Below are positions 1-5,838 of a stretch of DNA of 6,125 nucleotides, one piece after another. Location: positions 1 through 6,125 of the forward strand of contig DAOVXR010000117.1 in NCBI GenBank assembly GCA_030636065.1, in the 5' to 3' direction. This DNA comes from Sedimentisphaerales bacterium. GTDB lineage: Bacteria > Planctomycetota > Phycisphaerae > Sedimentisphaerales > SM23-30. The notes under the pieces are model-generated. The model saw nothing but the letters and a program-made list of their open reading frames with translations. It was not told where the DNA came from and did no database searches. A program made the position numbers and the translations under genes. How positions within the stretch are numbered: the stretch's first letter is position 1; the number at the start of each line of letters is the position of its first letter.

Positions 1-209
1 ATGATTTTATGAAAATGGACGAAAAGGATGTCGTCCGCTATCTGTCGGAGATGAAATCCGCTACCGCTACGGCGATTCTGGAACAGTTTAAGACTCCGCA
101 GGAACAGAACAAACGACTCAAGTTAATGAAAATGCTGGAACAGTATGGTGTGATCGACCCCAGTAACAAAGACGAACACGCCGGTAAACTGGTTAGTAAT
201 AGTGAGTGA
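1..209 (+). CDS. MotE/YlxF-family flagellar protein, C-terminal fragment
   Basis: The reading frame is open to the left edge: the codons before the first ATG (position 9) read Asp-Phe. The visible 68 residues are therefore probably the C-terminus of a longer protein, not a small complete gene. The stretch EKDVVRYLSEMKSATATAIL followed by a charged helix with a KRLKLMKMLEQYGVID ending resembles the MgtE-intracellular-N-like helical module ('YL.EM....A..IL..F') at the end of MotE/YlxF proteins. These have an N-terminal membrane anchor and a coiled coil, and in rhizobia MotE acts as a periplasmic chaperone of the motility protein MotC. In B. subtilis ylxF lies just before fliK, as here, which supports the call. 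The stop TGA (207-209) lies inside the first unit of the 8-bp array, so the final Glu codon is repeat sequence. The family is inferred from a short fragment; the anchor and coiled coil are outside the window. Confidence 0.7.
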   Translation, partial: DFMKMDEKDVVRYLSEMKSATATAILEQFKTPQEQNKRLKLMKMLEQYGVIDPSNKDEHAGKLVSNSE

Positions 210-298
210 ACGAGTAGAAGAGTAGAAGAGTAGAAGAGTAGAAGAGTGAACGGGTGGACGAGTAAAAGAGTGGACGAGTAGAAGAATAAAGAAGTAGA
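204..298 (+). repeat. 8-bp tandem repeat array (GAGTRRAM) between ylxF-like gene and fliK
   Basis: Ten consecutive 8-bp units fill 204-283. In order they read GAGTGAAC, four GAGTAGAA, GAGTGAAC, GGGTGGAC, GAGTAAAA, GAGTGGAC, GAGTAGAA. A decayed tail (GAATAAAG, AAGTAGA) reaches 298. The four identical units at 212-243 suggest recent slippage or expansion. Because 8 is not a multiple of 3, the TAG in the units falls in all three + frames, so the tract cannot be read through. The - strand (TTCTACTC units) has no stops and gives a spurious open frame. The array ends 8 bases before the fliK ATG, so any ribosome binding site for fliK must come from its decayed end. Confidence 0.95.
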
Positions 299-306
299 TT
301 TTTGCT

Positions 307-1887
307 ATGCAGGTAAAAGATTTTAAAAATTTGTCGCCGAATCTGGAAGTGTTCGCCGCTCATAAACCCAGCGGTCAGGCTGACGCCGATGTCTTTGGCT
401 CGCTTTTCAATGTCGCCTGCTATGACGCGGCGGAAACACGTTCGCTCAGTCCGAGTGAAGTTCGTCAACGGGCCTATGATCGCGAACAATTGGATTCTTT
501 CGATTCCAGGCGACGTCGTCCGATTGAGCCGGCAGACCAGCGTGTGGATAATAATTCTATAGATAATGTTACACGTTCTGAGCGATGCGGCGAACACGAT
601 GCACTTGACTTTTCTCGCAGCCGGTTAAGGCAAGAGGGAGCAGGCAATATCGACCTGTCAATAGAGGCAGTTGGGCATAAAGGCATCGCCGAAAATGCCG
701 GTACCGTTGAGGTTCCGGTAAATAATGAAAATAATTCGTCCGGACAAGTGTTAAATAATCAGATGATGAATAATTTGGCCGAACAAGGTGGTGTGGCTCC
801 TGTTCGAGACGGCAAGGGGAACATCGTTAATACGGACTCTGTCCAATCGAATGATTCTGAAACGGCCGATGGGCGAAAGATGTCATTACAGGCACAGCAG
901 ATACAGGCCAACAGGAATAGTGCGCAAGGTTTGGAAAAACAGCATGAGGCGAATGTTTCCAAACAGGCGACATCCACCGAGAGTGGCAAAGTTGTCAGCG
1001 ATGAGTTGAAACTGTTACTAACAGAGAATAATGAGTCGCAGCGGCACCAGGGCGATATTGAAAACAATGGCAACGCCAAAGGCTCAGCTATGAGCGTCGA
1101 TGAATTCGACACTCGCGCAGCCAAGGCCCAGAACACGGCGCACAACTTGGCCGCGAACGAAACCGATAAAAATGTGGCCGAACCTTTGTCGCTGGACGCG
1201 TTAGCTCGCTCGTTGCAGGTGGAAAAAAATGAGGCTGTGCGTTCGGGCGTTACGGTTGAGCAGTTGCAAAATTCCTCTCAGGCGCTCACTTCTGTGCCAA
1301 CGGATAATACGAATATGTCCAATGGGTCTTTTGCCGGTCGCGACAATAAAAATAATAATAACCCACTGGAAGCCCTGAATCACAGTGGTATGAAAGTCGA
1401 TTCGGAAAAGCCGGCGGATTTGCAGAATATTATTACACCTCAGAAAACGACTGACGTTGGTACTTCCGATATGCAACATAATGTAGATCGCATCGTGAAA
1501 GCCGCGCGTACGATTGCAACCCGTGGTTCTTCAGTAATGCAGTTGCGCTTAGACCCGCCGGAGTTGGGGATGGTTCGTGTTGAGGTCAGGCACGGTGCCG
1601 ACGGCCTGAATTTGCAGTTGCAGGCCACCACTCACCGGACTCAACAGCTTTTGCAGCAGCATAGCAGTGAGCTACGCTCCGCCCTGGAGGCCCAGGGATT
1701 TCAGAACACCCGGATCGATGTGCAGTTACGCCTTGACCTGCGAAATGACCAGCAGGCATTCTCTCAGGATCAGGGAGGGAATTACCCTCAGGAACACTCA
1801 CGAGAACGGCAGGACAGAGAAACTCAGCAGGATTTTCAAGAACAATTCCAGGAAATGGAATTTGCCAATTTAGACGTAAAGGCCTGA
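307..1887 (+). CDS. fliK: Flagellar hook-length control protein FliK
   Basis: FliK is a secreted ruler of the type III flagellar export apparatus. It measures the growing hook and switches FlhB from exporting hook subunits to filament subunits. The 526-residue product has the family layout. An N-terminal segment (about 1-80) is followed by a long hydrophilic, low-complexity linker rich in Asn, Gln, Ser and Glu (about 80-395), including a run RDNKNNNN. A compact C-terminal domain of the Flg_hook type (about 400-485) carries the diagnostic LRLDPPELGMVRVEV at 413-427, then an amphipathic helix (TQQLLQQHSSELRSALEAQGF). A Gln/Glu/Arg-rich tail of about 45 residues closes it. The protein is longer than Salmonella FliK (about 405 aa), mainly in the linker, which is expected to vary with hook length. 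The ATG at 307 is the only sensible start after the repeat array; it has just a weak purine stretch upstream (GAAG at 291-294). flgD follows after 56 bases. Confidence 0.93.
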   Translation: MQVKDFKNLSPNLEVFAAHKPSGQADADVFGSLFNVACYDAAETRSLSPSEVRQRAYDREQLDSFDSRRRRPIEPADQRVDNNSIDNVTRSERCGEHDALDFSRSRLRQEGAGNIDLSIEAVGHKGIAENAGTVEVPVNNENNSSGQVLNNQMMNNLAEQGGVAPVRDGKGNIVNTDSVQSNDSETADGRKMSLQAQQIQANRNSAQGLEKQHEANVSKQATSTESGKVVSDELKLLLTENNESQRHQGDIENNGNAKGSAMSVDEFDTRAAKAQNTAHNLAANETDKNVAEPLSLDALARSLQVEKNEAVRSGVTVEQLQNSSQALTSVPTDNTNMSNGSFAGRDNKNNNNPLEALNHSGMKVDSEKPADLQNIITPQKTTDVGTSDMQHNVDRIVKAARTIATRGSSVMQLRLDPPELGMVRVEVRHGADGLNLQLQATTHRTQQLLQQHSSELRSALEAQGFQNTRIDVQLRLDLRNDQQAFSQDQGGNYPQEHSRERQDRETQQDFQEQFQEMEFANLDVKA

Positions 1888-1930
1888 CAGAAAACAGCAA
1901 AGCGGACTCCAAACCGCGACCGAATAAATG

Positions 1931-1937
1931 AAAGGAA
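1931..1937 (+). promoter_or_regulatory. Ribosome binding site for flgD (GTG start)
   Basis: AAAGGAA lies 6 bases before the GTG at 1944. This decides for the GTG start: the nearest upstream ATG (1928) opens a 13-codon frame that stops at once and does not encode FlgD. Confidence 0.75.
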
Positions 1938-1943
1938 CGAATA

Positions 1944-2729
1944 GTGGATACTATTCCTATCAGCAGTAACGCTTCAGTCACGCAGGTAACCGATAAAAGC
2001 TCGTTGGCCCTGGACAGCGAGGACTTCCTGAAAATTATGATTACCGAACTGACCCACCAGGACCCACTTGATCCTATGAAAAATCAGGACCTGCTCAACC
2101 AGATGGCTGCCATCCAGCAGCTACAGTCGTCGCAGGAGATGAGCCAGTCGTTCGAGACTCTTATGGAACGATATGACAGCCTGCTTATGCGTCAGGAAAT
2201 GAGTACCGCGTCAAGTATGATCGGAGAATTAGTATCCGGAAATACCGCGAACGGTGAGTTTGCCGTGGGCAAAGTGGCGACGGTCAGGATGGACGGTAAT
2301 AATATTATACTGGAACTCGATACCGGCCAGAGCATTAACATTAAAGATATGCTTCGCCTTGGCGGCAGTAACAGCCAGGATATTGTCGGCAAAATGGTCA
2401 TCGGAATGGATTCGTCAGGTGCGAGGATTGTCGGTGAAGTTGTTTCAGTAGAAGTGGATGGTGAAGATATTAAACTCCATCTGCATCAGGCCGGGACGCC
2501 AGACGACGAGACTGTGCCTGTATTCATGAAAAATGCCAGCATCATCAACATCGATACCGCCGATTTACTCATCGGCTACACCGCCCAGGGTCTGGGAGGC
2601 GTGTCCGGAGTTATTGAAAGTGTCGAATGGGTTGCACAGGACAGCGGAATCGGAGTAATGCTTAATATAATCGCTTCCGATGGAGACTATCACCGGTTGC
2701 CCCTGGAGGAGATAACCAGTCTTTATTAA
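1944..2729 (+). CDS. flgD: Flagellar hook assembly protein FlgD (hook cap) with a three-module Tudor-like C-terminus
   Basis: FlgD forms the cap at the tip of the growing hook and guides FlgE subunits into place; it is exported and later lost. The N-terminal signature is clear: EDFLKIMITELTHQDPLDPM at 26-45 is the FlgD export and capping motif, followed by KNQDLLNQMAAIQQL and a helix to about residue 88. The rest differs from enteric FlgD, which has a Tudor-like domain with an inserted Ig/FnIII domain. Here three segments share the pattern 'hIG..h.G......G.V.sV...g..h.L.L......l....I': about 91-140, 148-203 and 209-261. The third ends LPLEEITSLY, a typical end for a Tudor-like FlgD domain. 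No Ig-like segment is apparent. Length is 261 aa, near the usual 220-260. The start is GTG at 1944 with a good ribosome binding site. It lies between fliK and flgE as expected. Confidence 0.93.
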   Translation: MDTIPISSNASVTQVTDKSSLALDSEDFLKIMITELTHQDPLDPMKNQDLLNQMAAIQQLQSSQEMSQSFETLMERYDSLLMRQEMSTASSMIGELVSGNTANGEFAVGKVATVRMDGNNIILELDTGQSINIKDMLRLGGSNSQDIVGKMVIGMDSSGARIVGEVVSVEVDGEDIKLHLHQAGTPDDETVPVFMKNASIINIDTADLLIGYTAQGLGGVSGVIESVEWVAQDSGIGVMLNIIASDGDYHRLPLEEITSLY

Positions 2730-2749
2730 GAAGAGTGGTGAGAAAGAGA

Positions 2750-2840
<91 letters not shown>

Positions 2841-2930
2841 AGAAGGAAAGAATTTTAGATTTGATGATTTTTATGATTTGTGGAAAAGTGTGAAGGTGGG
2901 AAAAGAGTGGAAGAAACATCGAACATTCAA

Positions 2931-2946
2931 TCCCGACTTGTCGGGA
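2931..2946. repeat. Small palindrome TCCCGA-N4-TCGGGA
   Basis: Perfect 6-bp stem with loop CTTG. It is preceded by CATCGAACATTCAA, a word type often seen in interspersed repeats (recollection). The sequence downstream has no T run, so it is not a terminator. Confidence 0.7.
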
Positions 2947-2955
2947 AACGTCGAA

Positions 2956-2970
2956 TCCGCCTATGGCGGA
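2956..2970. repeat. Small palindrome TCCGCC-TAT-GGCGGA
   Basis: Perfect 6-bp stem with a 3-base loop. It is followed on the + strand by AATAAAAAAAATATAG, which is A-rich rather than T-rich, so it does not form a + strand terminator. A decayed relative (TCCGCC-GAA-GGCGAG) lies just before flbD at 5507-5521. Confidence 0.7.
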
Positions 2971-3000
2971 AATAAAAAAAATATAGAATAAAGAAAGAGA

Positions 3001-3027
3001 TGGATTCCTGCCTACGCAGGAATGACA
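3001..3027. repeat. Interspersed palindromic repeat of the GGATTCCTGCC...GGAATGACA type
   Basis: Perfect 8-bp stem ATTCCTGC (3004-3011) / GCAGGAAT (3016-3023) with loop CTAC, inside TGG...GACA flanks. I recall this family (GGATTCC.GCC.ACGC.GGAATGACA) as a common short dispersed repeat of many environmental bacterial genomes; only one copy is in this window, so the family membership rests on recognition. Confidence 0.7.
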
Positions 3028-3062
3028 GAATGAATATTATAAATTTTAATACTTTGGATAGT

Positions 3063-3066
3063 GGAG
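3063..3066 (+). promoter_or_regulatory. Ribosome binding site for flgE
   Basis: GGAG lies 7 bases before the ATG at 3074, in the non-repeat leader, supporting that start. Confidence 0.7.
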
Positions 3067-3073
3067 ATAGAAA

Positions 3074-4798
3074 ATGGGTTTAACATCGTCAATGTTCACT
3101 GGTCTTACAGGGATGAAGACCAACGAGTTTCGCATGGATGTGGTTGGTAATAATATCGCCAACGTTAACACCTACGCCTACAAATCGTCGAGTGTCAGTT
3201 TTCAGAATCAGTTTCTGCACACCTTCAGTTTTGGGTCCGCACCGAACGGCGCGATGGGTGGTACCAACCCCCTGCAGATCGGTACCGGTGCGATGGTCGG
3301 CTCGGTAAATCGTAGTTTTGTCGGCGGTGCGCCTGAGACTACCGGCAACAAGAGCGATCTGGCTGTACAAGGCAATGGGATGTTTATCCTGAAGAGGCCG
3401 GACGGCTCGGAGGTATATACGCGGGACGGCAGTTTCCGCTTCAATGCGGAAAACTACCTGCTCTCCGCCGATGGTTTCTTCCTGCAGGGCTATGGGGTCG
3501 ATGGTGAAATGGGTGATCTCTGTATCCCACTCGGCGAGATGACTATCGCATCCCCTACCAGTAATGCCACGTTCAGCGGCGATCTGAACGCGGATGGGGA
3601 CGCGGCCTCATCGCGTCCTATATTGGACAGTCAGGCATTGTTTCAGGATGCCGCCGGGACAGTAGCCGCCGTGGCAGGGACTGCCTTAACCAGCCTGTAT
3701 GAAAACGAAACGGGTGTGGTTAAGCTATTTGAAACCGGCAATGTTATCACTCTCGCCGAGGCCAACAAAGGCGGCGCCAATCTGACTCAGGAGGAATTTA
3801 TTGTCGGAACCACGGGCAGTACCCTTGGTGATCTGGCGGCCTGGTTAGATGAGGTTTTGGGGATTAACAACTCGGGTGACCTGCCCGACTGGACCGCTGA
3901 GGTGCCGCCGATTGCTAATCCGGGAGTTACAATTAATGCCGACGGCTCTATCAATATTACAGGTAATATAGGCTTTTATAATAATCTGACGCTGGAAACC
4001 GGTTCGATAACCGCAGGACAGGGTGCCGGGGCTTCGGGGCCGGGGAGTACCCTGCCCCTGCGGTTCACTAACACCACGGTCGAAAGCACTCTTGGCGAGA
4101 GTATTCGAACTTCTTTCAAGGCGTATGATTCCCTGGGCAATCCGTTAAATATCAATATTACTATGGTTATGCAGGATAAAGATAACACGGGAATAACCTG
4201 GCGGTTTTTTGCGGAAAGTTCCGATGATACTGACTTAGATCTGACTCTCGGAACGGGTACAGTCAAATTCGATCCTAACGGCCAATATCTCGAAGGTGAC
4301 AATCTCAGCATTAGTATCGATCGAACTGATACCGGTGCCGCCACGGCTCAAGCGATCGTGCTTGATTTTTCCGGTATGGATGGGTACGCAATGACCGAAA
4401 CCAGCGTTATGTCAATATTGAGCCAGGACGGGTTCAAGTCCGGCACGCTGCAGGATTATTCTATCGGCCCAGACGGATACATAACCGGCTCCTTTACCAA
4501 TGGTTTGACCCAGAGCCTGGGCCAGATAATTCTGGGCACCTTCCGTAATTACGAGGGGCTGATCTCCGACACGGGCAATGTTTATCTCGCAGGCCCGAAC
4601 TCCGGCGATTGTGTTCGCAGAAAACCACAGGAGTTGGGGGCCGGCACTATTAACCCAGGCGCCCTTGAACTGAGCAATGTCGATCTCAGTCGTGAGTTTA
4701 TTAATCTGATTATTACCAGCTCCGGCTTTACCGCTTCCTCGCGGGTCATCCAGACCAGCGATCAGCTTTTGTCGGAACTGATGATGCTGACTCGATAA
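3074..4798 (+). CDS. flgE: Flagellar hook protein FlgE
   Basis: FlgE is the subunit of the hook, the universal joint outside the cell; it is exported without a cleaved signal. The N-terminal rod/hook motif is at residues 1-40 (MGLTSSMFTGLTGMKTNEFR, then GNNIANVNTYAYK at 25-37, where most homologues have 'T.GYK' at the end). The core continues with SDLAVQGNGMFIL (94-106), YTRDGSF (115-121) and LLSADGFFLQGYGVDG (129-144). A D2-type segment GESIRTSFKAYDSLGNPLNI is at 341-360. The C-terminal signature runs from GALELSNVDLSREFINLII (529-547) to SRVIQTSDQLLSEL (556-569). At 574 aa it is much longer than Salmonella FlgE (403). The extra length sits mainly at about 165-335, an Ala/Gly/Thr/Asn-rich outer-domain insertion, probably surface exposed. 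Two cysteines (150 and 513) are present; spirochete FlgE uses a Cys for lysinoalanine cross-linking, but equivalence is not shown. A 731-bp repeat-filled spacer follows. Confidence 0.96.
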   Translation: MGLTSSMFTGLTGMKTNEFRMDVVGNNIANVNTYAYKSSSVSFQNQFLHTFSFGSAPNGAMGGTNPLQIGTGAMVGSVNRSFVGGAPETTGNKSDLAVQGNGMFILKRPDGSEVYTRDGSFRFNAENYLLSADGFFLQGYGVDGEMGDLCIPLGEMTIASPTSNATFSGDLNADGDAASSRPILDSQALFQDAAGTVAAVAGTALTSLYENETGVVKLFETGNVITLAEANKGGANLTQEEFIVGTTGSTLGDLAAWLDEVLGINNSGDLPDWTAEVPPIANPGVTINADGSINITGNIGFYNNLTLETGSITAGQGAGASGPGSTLPLRFTNTTVESTLGESIRTSFKAYDSLGNPLNINITMVMQDKDNTGITWRFFAESSDDTDLDLTLGTGTVKFDPNGQYLEGDNLSISIDRTDTGAATAQAIVLDFSGMDGYAMTETSVMSILSQDGFKSGTLQDYSIGPDGYITGSFTNGLTQSLGQIILGTFRNYEGLISDTGNVYLAGPNSGDCVRRKPQELGAGTINPGALELSNVDLSREFINLIITSSGFTASSRVIQTSDQLLSELMMLTR

Positions 4799-4813
4799 TT
4801 AGCCAGAAAAGAA

Positions 4814-4938
4814 AATACAGAAACTTAACCACGGATTGCACTGATTTCACGGATTAAGAAAAGACAGAAGAGTGTGAAAGTGAGAAAAGTGAGAAAAGGA
4901 AAAAGTCAGACAGCATGGGCTGAAGCCCATCCTACGGG
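4814..4938 (+). repeat. Composite interspersed repeat, copy 1
   Basis: It begins AATACAGAAACTTAACCACG and contains, in order, a GGATTGCACTGATTTCACGG module, AAGACAGAAGAG, a purine-rich middle (GTGAGAAAA twice at 4880-4897), and the palindrome ATGGGCT-GA-AGCCCAT (4915-4930), ending CCTACGGG. The same modules in the same order and orientation recur at 5375-5493. Both modules are of types I recognise as separate dispersed repeats in other genomes, so their joint duplication points to copying of the block. Confidence 0.9.
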
Positions 4939-4959
4939 ATTTTGGCAAGAAGAGTAAAT

Positions 4960-4976
4960 GGCGGGCATGGCCCGCC
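4960..4976. repeat. GC-rich palindrome GGCGGGC-ATG-GCCCGCC
   Basis: Perfect 7-bp stem with a 3-base loop, followed by CTAC. The ending resembles the CCTAC that follows the ATGGGCT palindrome, suggesting the two belong to related dispersed palindrome families. No T run follows. Confidence 0.75.
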
Positions 4977-4996
4977 CTACTTGAGGCAAAGAACCC

Positions 4997-5028
4997 GTGA
5001 ACGGTTACAAATAATAATTATTGTTCAC
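4997..5028. repeat. Inverted repeat GTGAAC...GTTCAC with AT-rich centre
   Basis: GTGAAC (4997-5002) pairs with GTTCAC (5023-5028); as RNA the stem extends to 9 pairs (4997-5005 with 5020-5028), two of them G-U. The centre also holds a competing palindrome AATAAT-A-ATTATT (5010-5022). It abuts the first long hairpin. Confidence 0.5.
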
Positions 5029-5072
5029 CCGGGCCTCGCGACAGGGTGTTTATTCTGCTGTCGCGGGGTCAT
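5028..5072 (+). repeat. Long-stem hairpin repeat, copy 1
   Basis: The stem of 13 pairs joins 5032-5044 with 5058-5070 around a 13-base loop (5045-5057) that contains GTGTTTATTCTG. Two pairs are G-U if read as + strand RNA (5033-5069 and 5036-5066). Copy 2 lies 94 bases downstream in the same orientation. Confidence 0.85.
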
Positions 5073-5121
5073 TAGAAAACCATGTGCCGGGACGGTGCTT
5101 GACATAATATGGCTTTGTTAT

Positions 5122-5167
5122 CCCGGGCCTCGCGGCAGGAGTGTTTATTCTGCTGTCGCGGGGCCAT
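5122..5167 (+). repeat. Long-stem hairpin repeat, copy 2
   Basis: The stem of 13 pairs joins 5126-5138 with 5153-5165 around a 14-base loop with the same GTGTTTATTCTG. It differs from copy 1 at few places: A to G in the 5' arm (A-U becomes G-U), T to C in the 3' arm (G-U becomes G-C), and a one-base insertion with no pairing role in the loop. All stem changes keep pairing. Confidence 0.85.
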
Positions 5168-5374
5168 CTGAAGAATGAGTTGTGAGAAAGAAAGAAATCA
5201 GAAATCAGAATTCAGAAAGAGAGAAGAAAAGAGAAGGAAAGAAGAATATTTTAGCCACGAATAAAAATACAGAAAAAATTGAACAGAAGATAGCGAAGGA
5301 AGCGAAGAAGAGATGAACATCGAATAAAGAGAACAAAAGAAACAAGGATAAGAAAAATACAGAAAAGAAAAGAG
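5168..5374 (+). repeat. Purine-rich low-complexity filler with degenerate 7-bp units
   Basis: Dominated by A and G on the + strand. It includes three 7-bp units GAAATCA, GAAATCA, GAATTCA (5194-5214), the same family as the array after flgD. A fragment AGCCACGAATAAAAATACAG (5252-5271) resembles a diverged start of the composite repeat, and AACATCGAA (5316-5324) recalls the ACATCGAA word at 2917-2924. No coding potential. Confidence 0.7.
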
Positions 5375-5493
5375 AATACAGAAACTTAACCACGGATTGC
5401 ACCGATTTCACTGATTAAGAGAAGACAGAAGAGCGTGAAAGGTGTGAAGAGTGGGAAAAGTCAGGCAGCATGGGCTGAAGCCCATCCTACGGG
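5375..5493 (+). repeat. Composite interspersed repeat, copy 2
   Basis: Same order as copy 1: AATACAGAAACTTAACCACG, then GGATTGCACCGATTTCACTG, GAAGACAGAAGAGCG, a purine-rich middle (GTGTGAAGAGTGGGAAAAG at 5442-5460) and the palindrome ATGGGCT-GA-AGCCCAT (5470-5485), ending CCTACGGG. The two ends are nearly identical to copy 1; the purine-rich middle has changed most by small insertions and deletions. Confidence 0.9.
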
Positions 5494-5506
5494 GCTAGTA
5501 AGAAGT

Positions 5507-5521
5507 TCCGCCGAAGGCGAG
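5507..5521 (+). promoter_or_regulatory. Decayed palindrome carrying the likely ribosome binding site of flbD
   Basis: TCCGCC-GAA-GGCGAG matches the palindrome at 2956-2970 except for the loop and the last two arm bases (GGCGGA there). The right arm gives AAGGCGAG, a partial Shine-Dalgarno match ending 8 bases before the flbD ATG at 5530. No better site is visible, so the repeat appears to supply it. Confidence 0.45.
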
Positions 5522-5529
5522 ATAAGTTT

Positions 5530-5721
5530 ATGATTCCGGTAACGAGACTTAACGGCAAACGCTTTGTACTTAACGCGGAGCAAATCCGTTATATCGAGAA
5601 TACGCCCGATACTATGATTACATTAATGAATGGCGACAAGATAATGGTCAGGGAGGACCTTGAGGACGTGGTGAAACTGGCAATTGAATACTGCCGACAA
5701 ATTCGGGCCTTTACTGCCTGA
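5530..5721 (+). CDS. flbD: FlbD/SwrD-family small flagellar protein
   Basis: The 63-residue product is a near-textbook member of the short FlbD family (PF06289): MIPVTRLNGKRFVLNAEQIR at the start, YIENTPDTMITLMNGDKIMV in the middle, then a C-terminal helix EDLEDVVKLAIEYCRQIRAF. It is full length (family about 60-75 aa) and probably cytoplasmic, with no membrane segment. The B. subtilis member, SwrD, is needed for swarming and raises motor torque, and its gene follows flgE as here. It should not be confused with the sigma-54 activator also named FlbD in Caulobacter, which is much larger. Its position directly before motA fits a role in stator function; that role is inferred for this organism. 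Confidence 0.93.
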   Translation: MIPVTRLNGKRFVLNAEQIRYIENTPDTMITLMNGDKIMVREDLEDVVKLAIEYCRQIRAFTA

Positions 5722-5819
5722 TTTGAGGTCAATTACGGACTGTGTGTGGACGATAGTTATTAGTCGAACTGAGAGTCTGGTAGAACAGATAATCAGTTGG
5801 ATAAGACGCGATACTTAAC

Positions 5820-5825
5820 AGGAAG
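5820..5825 (+). promoter_or_regulatory. Possible ribosome binding site for motA
   Basis: AGGAAG lies 13 bases before the motA ATG, longer than optimal spacing. No other purine-rich site is closer except AATAAG (5829-5834). The rest of the 117-bp flbD-motA spacer shows no repeat, hairpin or promoter that I can support. Confidence 0.45.
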
Positions 5826-5838
5826 AAAATAAGACATA

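Larger units (their letters stand above)
4799..5529. other. Repeat island between flgE and flbD (731 bp, no credible gene)
   Basis: From left to right: composite repeat copy 1 (4814-4938), GC-rich palindrome (4960-4976), AT-rich inverted repeat (4997-5028), two long hairpins (5028-5072 and 5122-5167), purine-rich filler (5168-5374), composite repeat copy 2 (5375-5493) and a decayed small palindrome next to flbD (5507-5521). A 78-codon open frame at 4942-5178 runs straight through the palindromes, resembles no protein I know and lacks a convincing ribosome binding site, so I do not call it a gene. Confidence 0.85.

Noticed and set aside
193..597. 134-codon open frame on the - strand
   Set aside because: It lies opposite fliK and its Tyr/Ser/Thr/Leu-rich end is just the complement of the 8-bp array, which lacks stops on that strand.
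4915..4945. ATGGGCT/AGCCCAT hairpin followed by ATTTTGG as an intrinsic terminator after flgE
   Set aside because: The T run is short and eight bases beyond the stem. The same palindrome recurs at 5470-5485 without T's, so it is better explained as a dispersed repeat.
5099..5110. TTGACA followed by TAATAT, promoter-like words
   Set aside because: The two hexamers are adjacent instead of about 17 bases apart, and the position 17 bases on is CCCGGG, not a -10 box.
4942..5178. 78-codon open frame on the + strand in the repeat island
   Set aside because: It runs through the GC palindrome and both long hairpins, has no recognisable domain and no convincing ribosome binding site. The open frame is a by-product of the GC-rich repeats.
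4814..5493. CRISPR array or insertion sequence
   Set aside because: The repeats are two copies of a long composite unit with no regular short spacers, and there is no transposase or cas gene in the window.
5735..5765. GGACGATAG as a possible sigma-28 -10 element for motA
   Set aside because: It only partly matches GCCGATAA and no TAAA lies at the right distance upstream.
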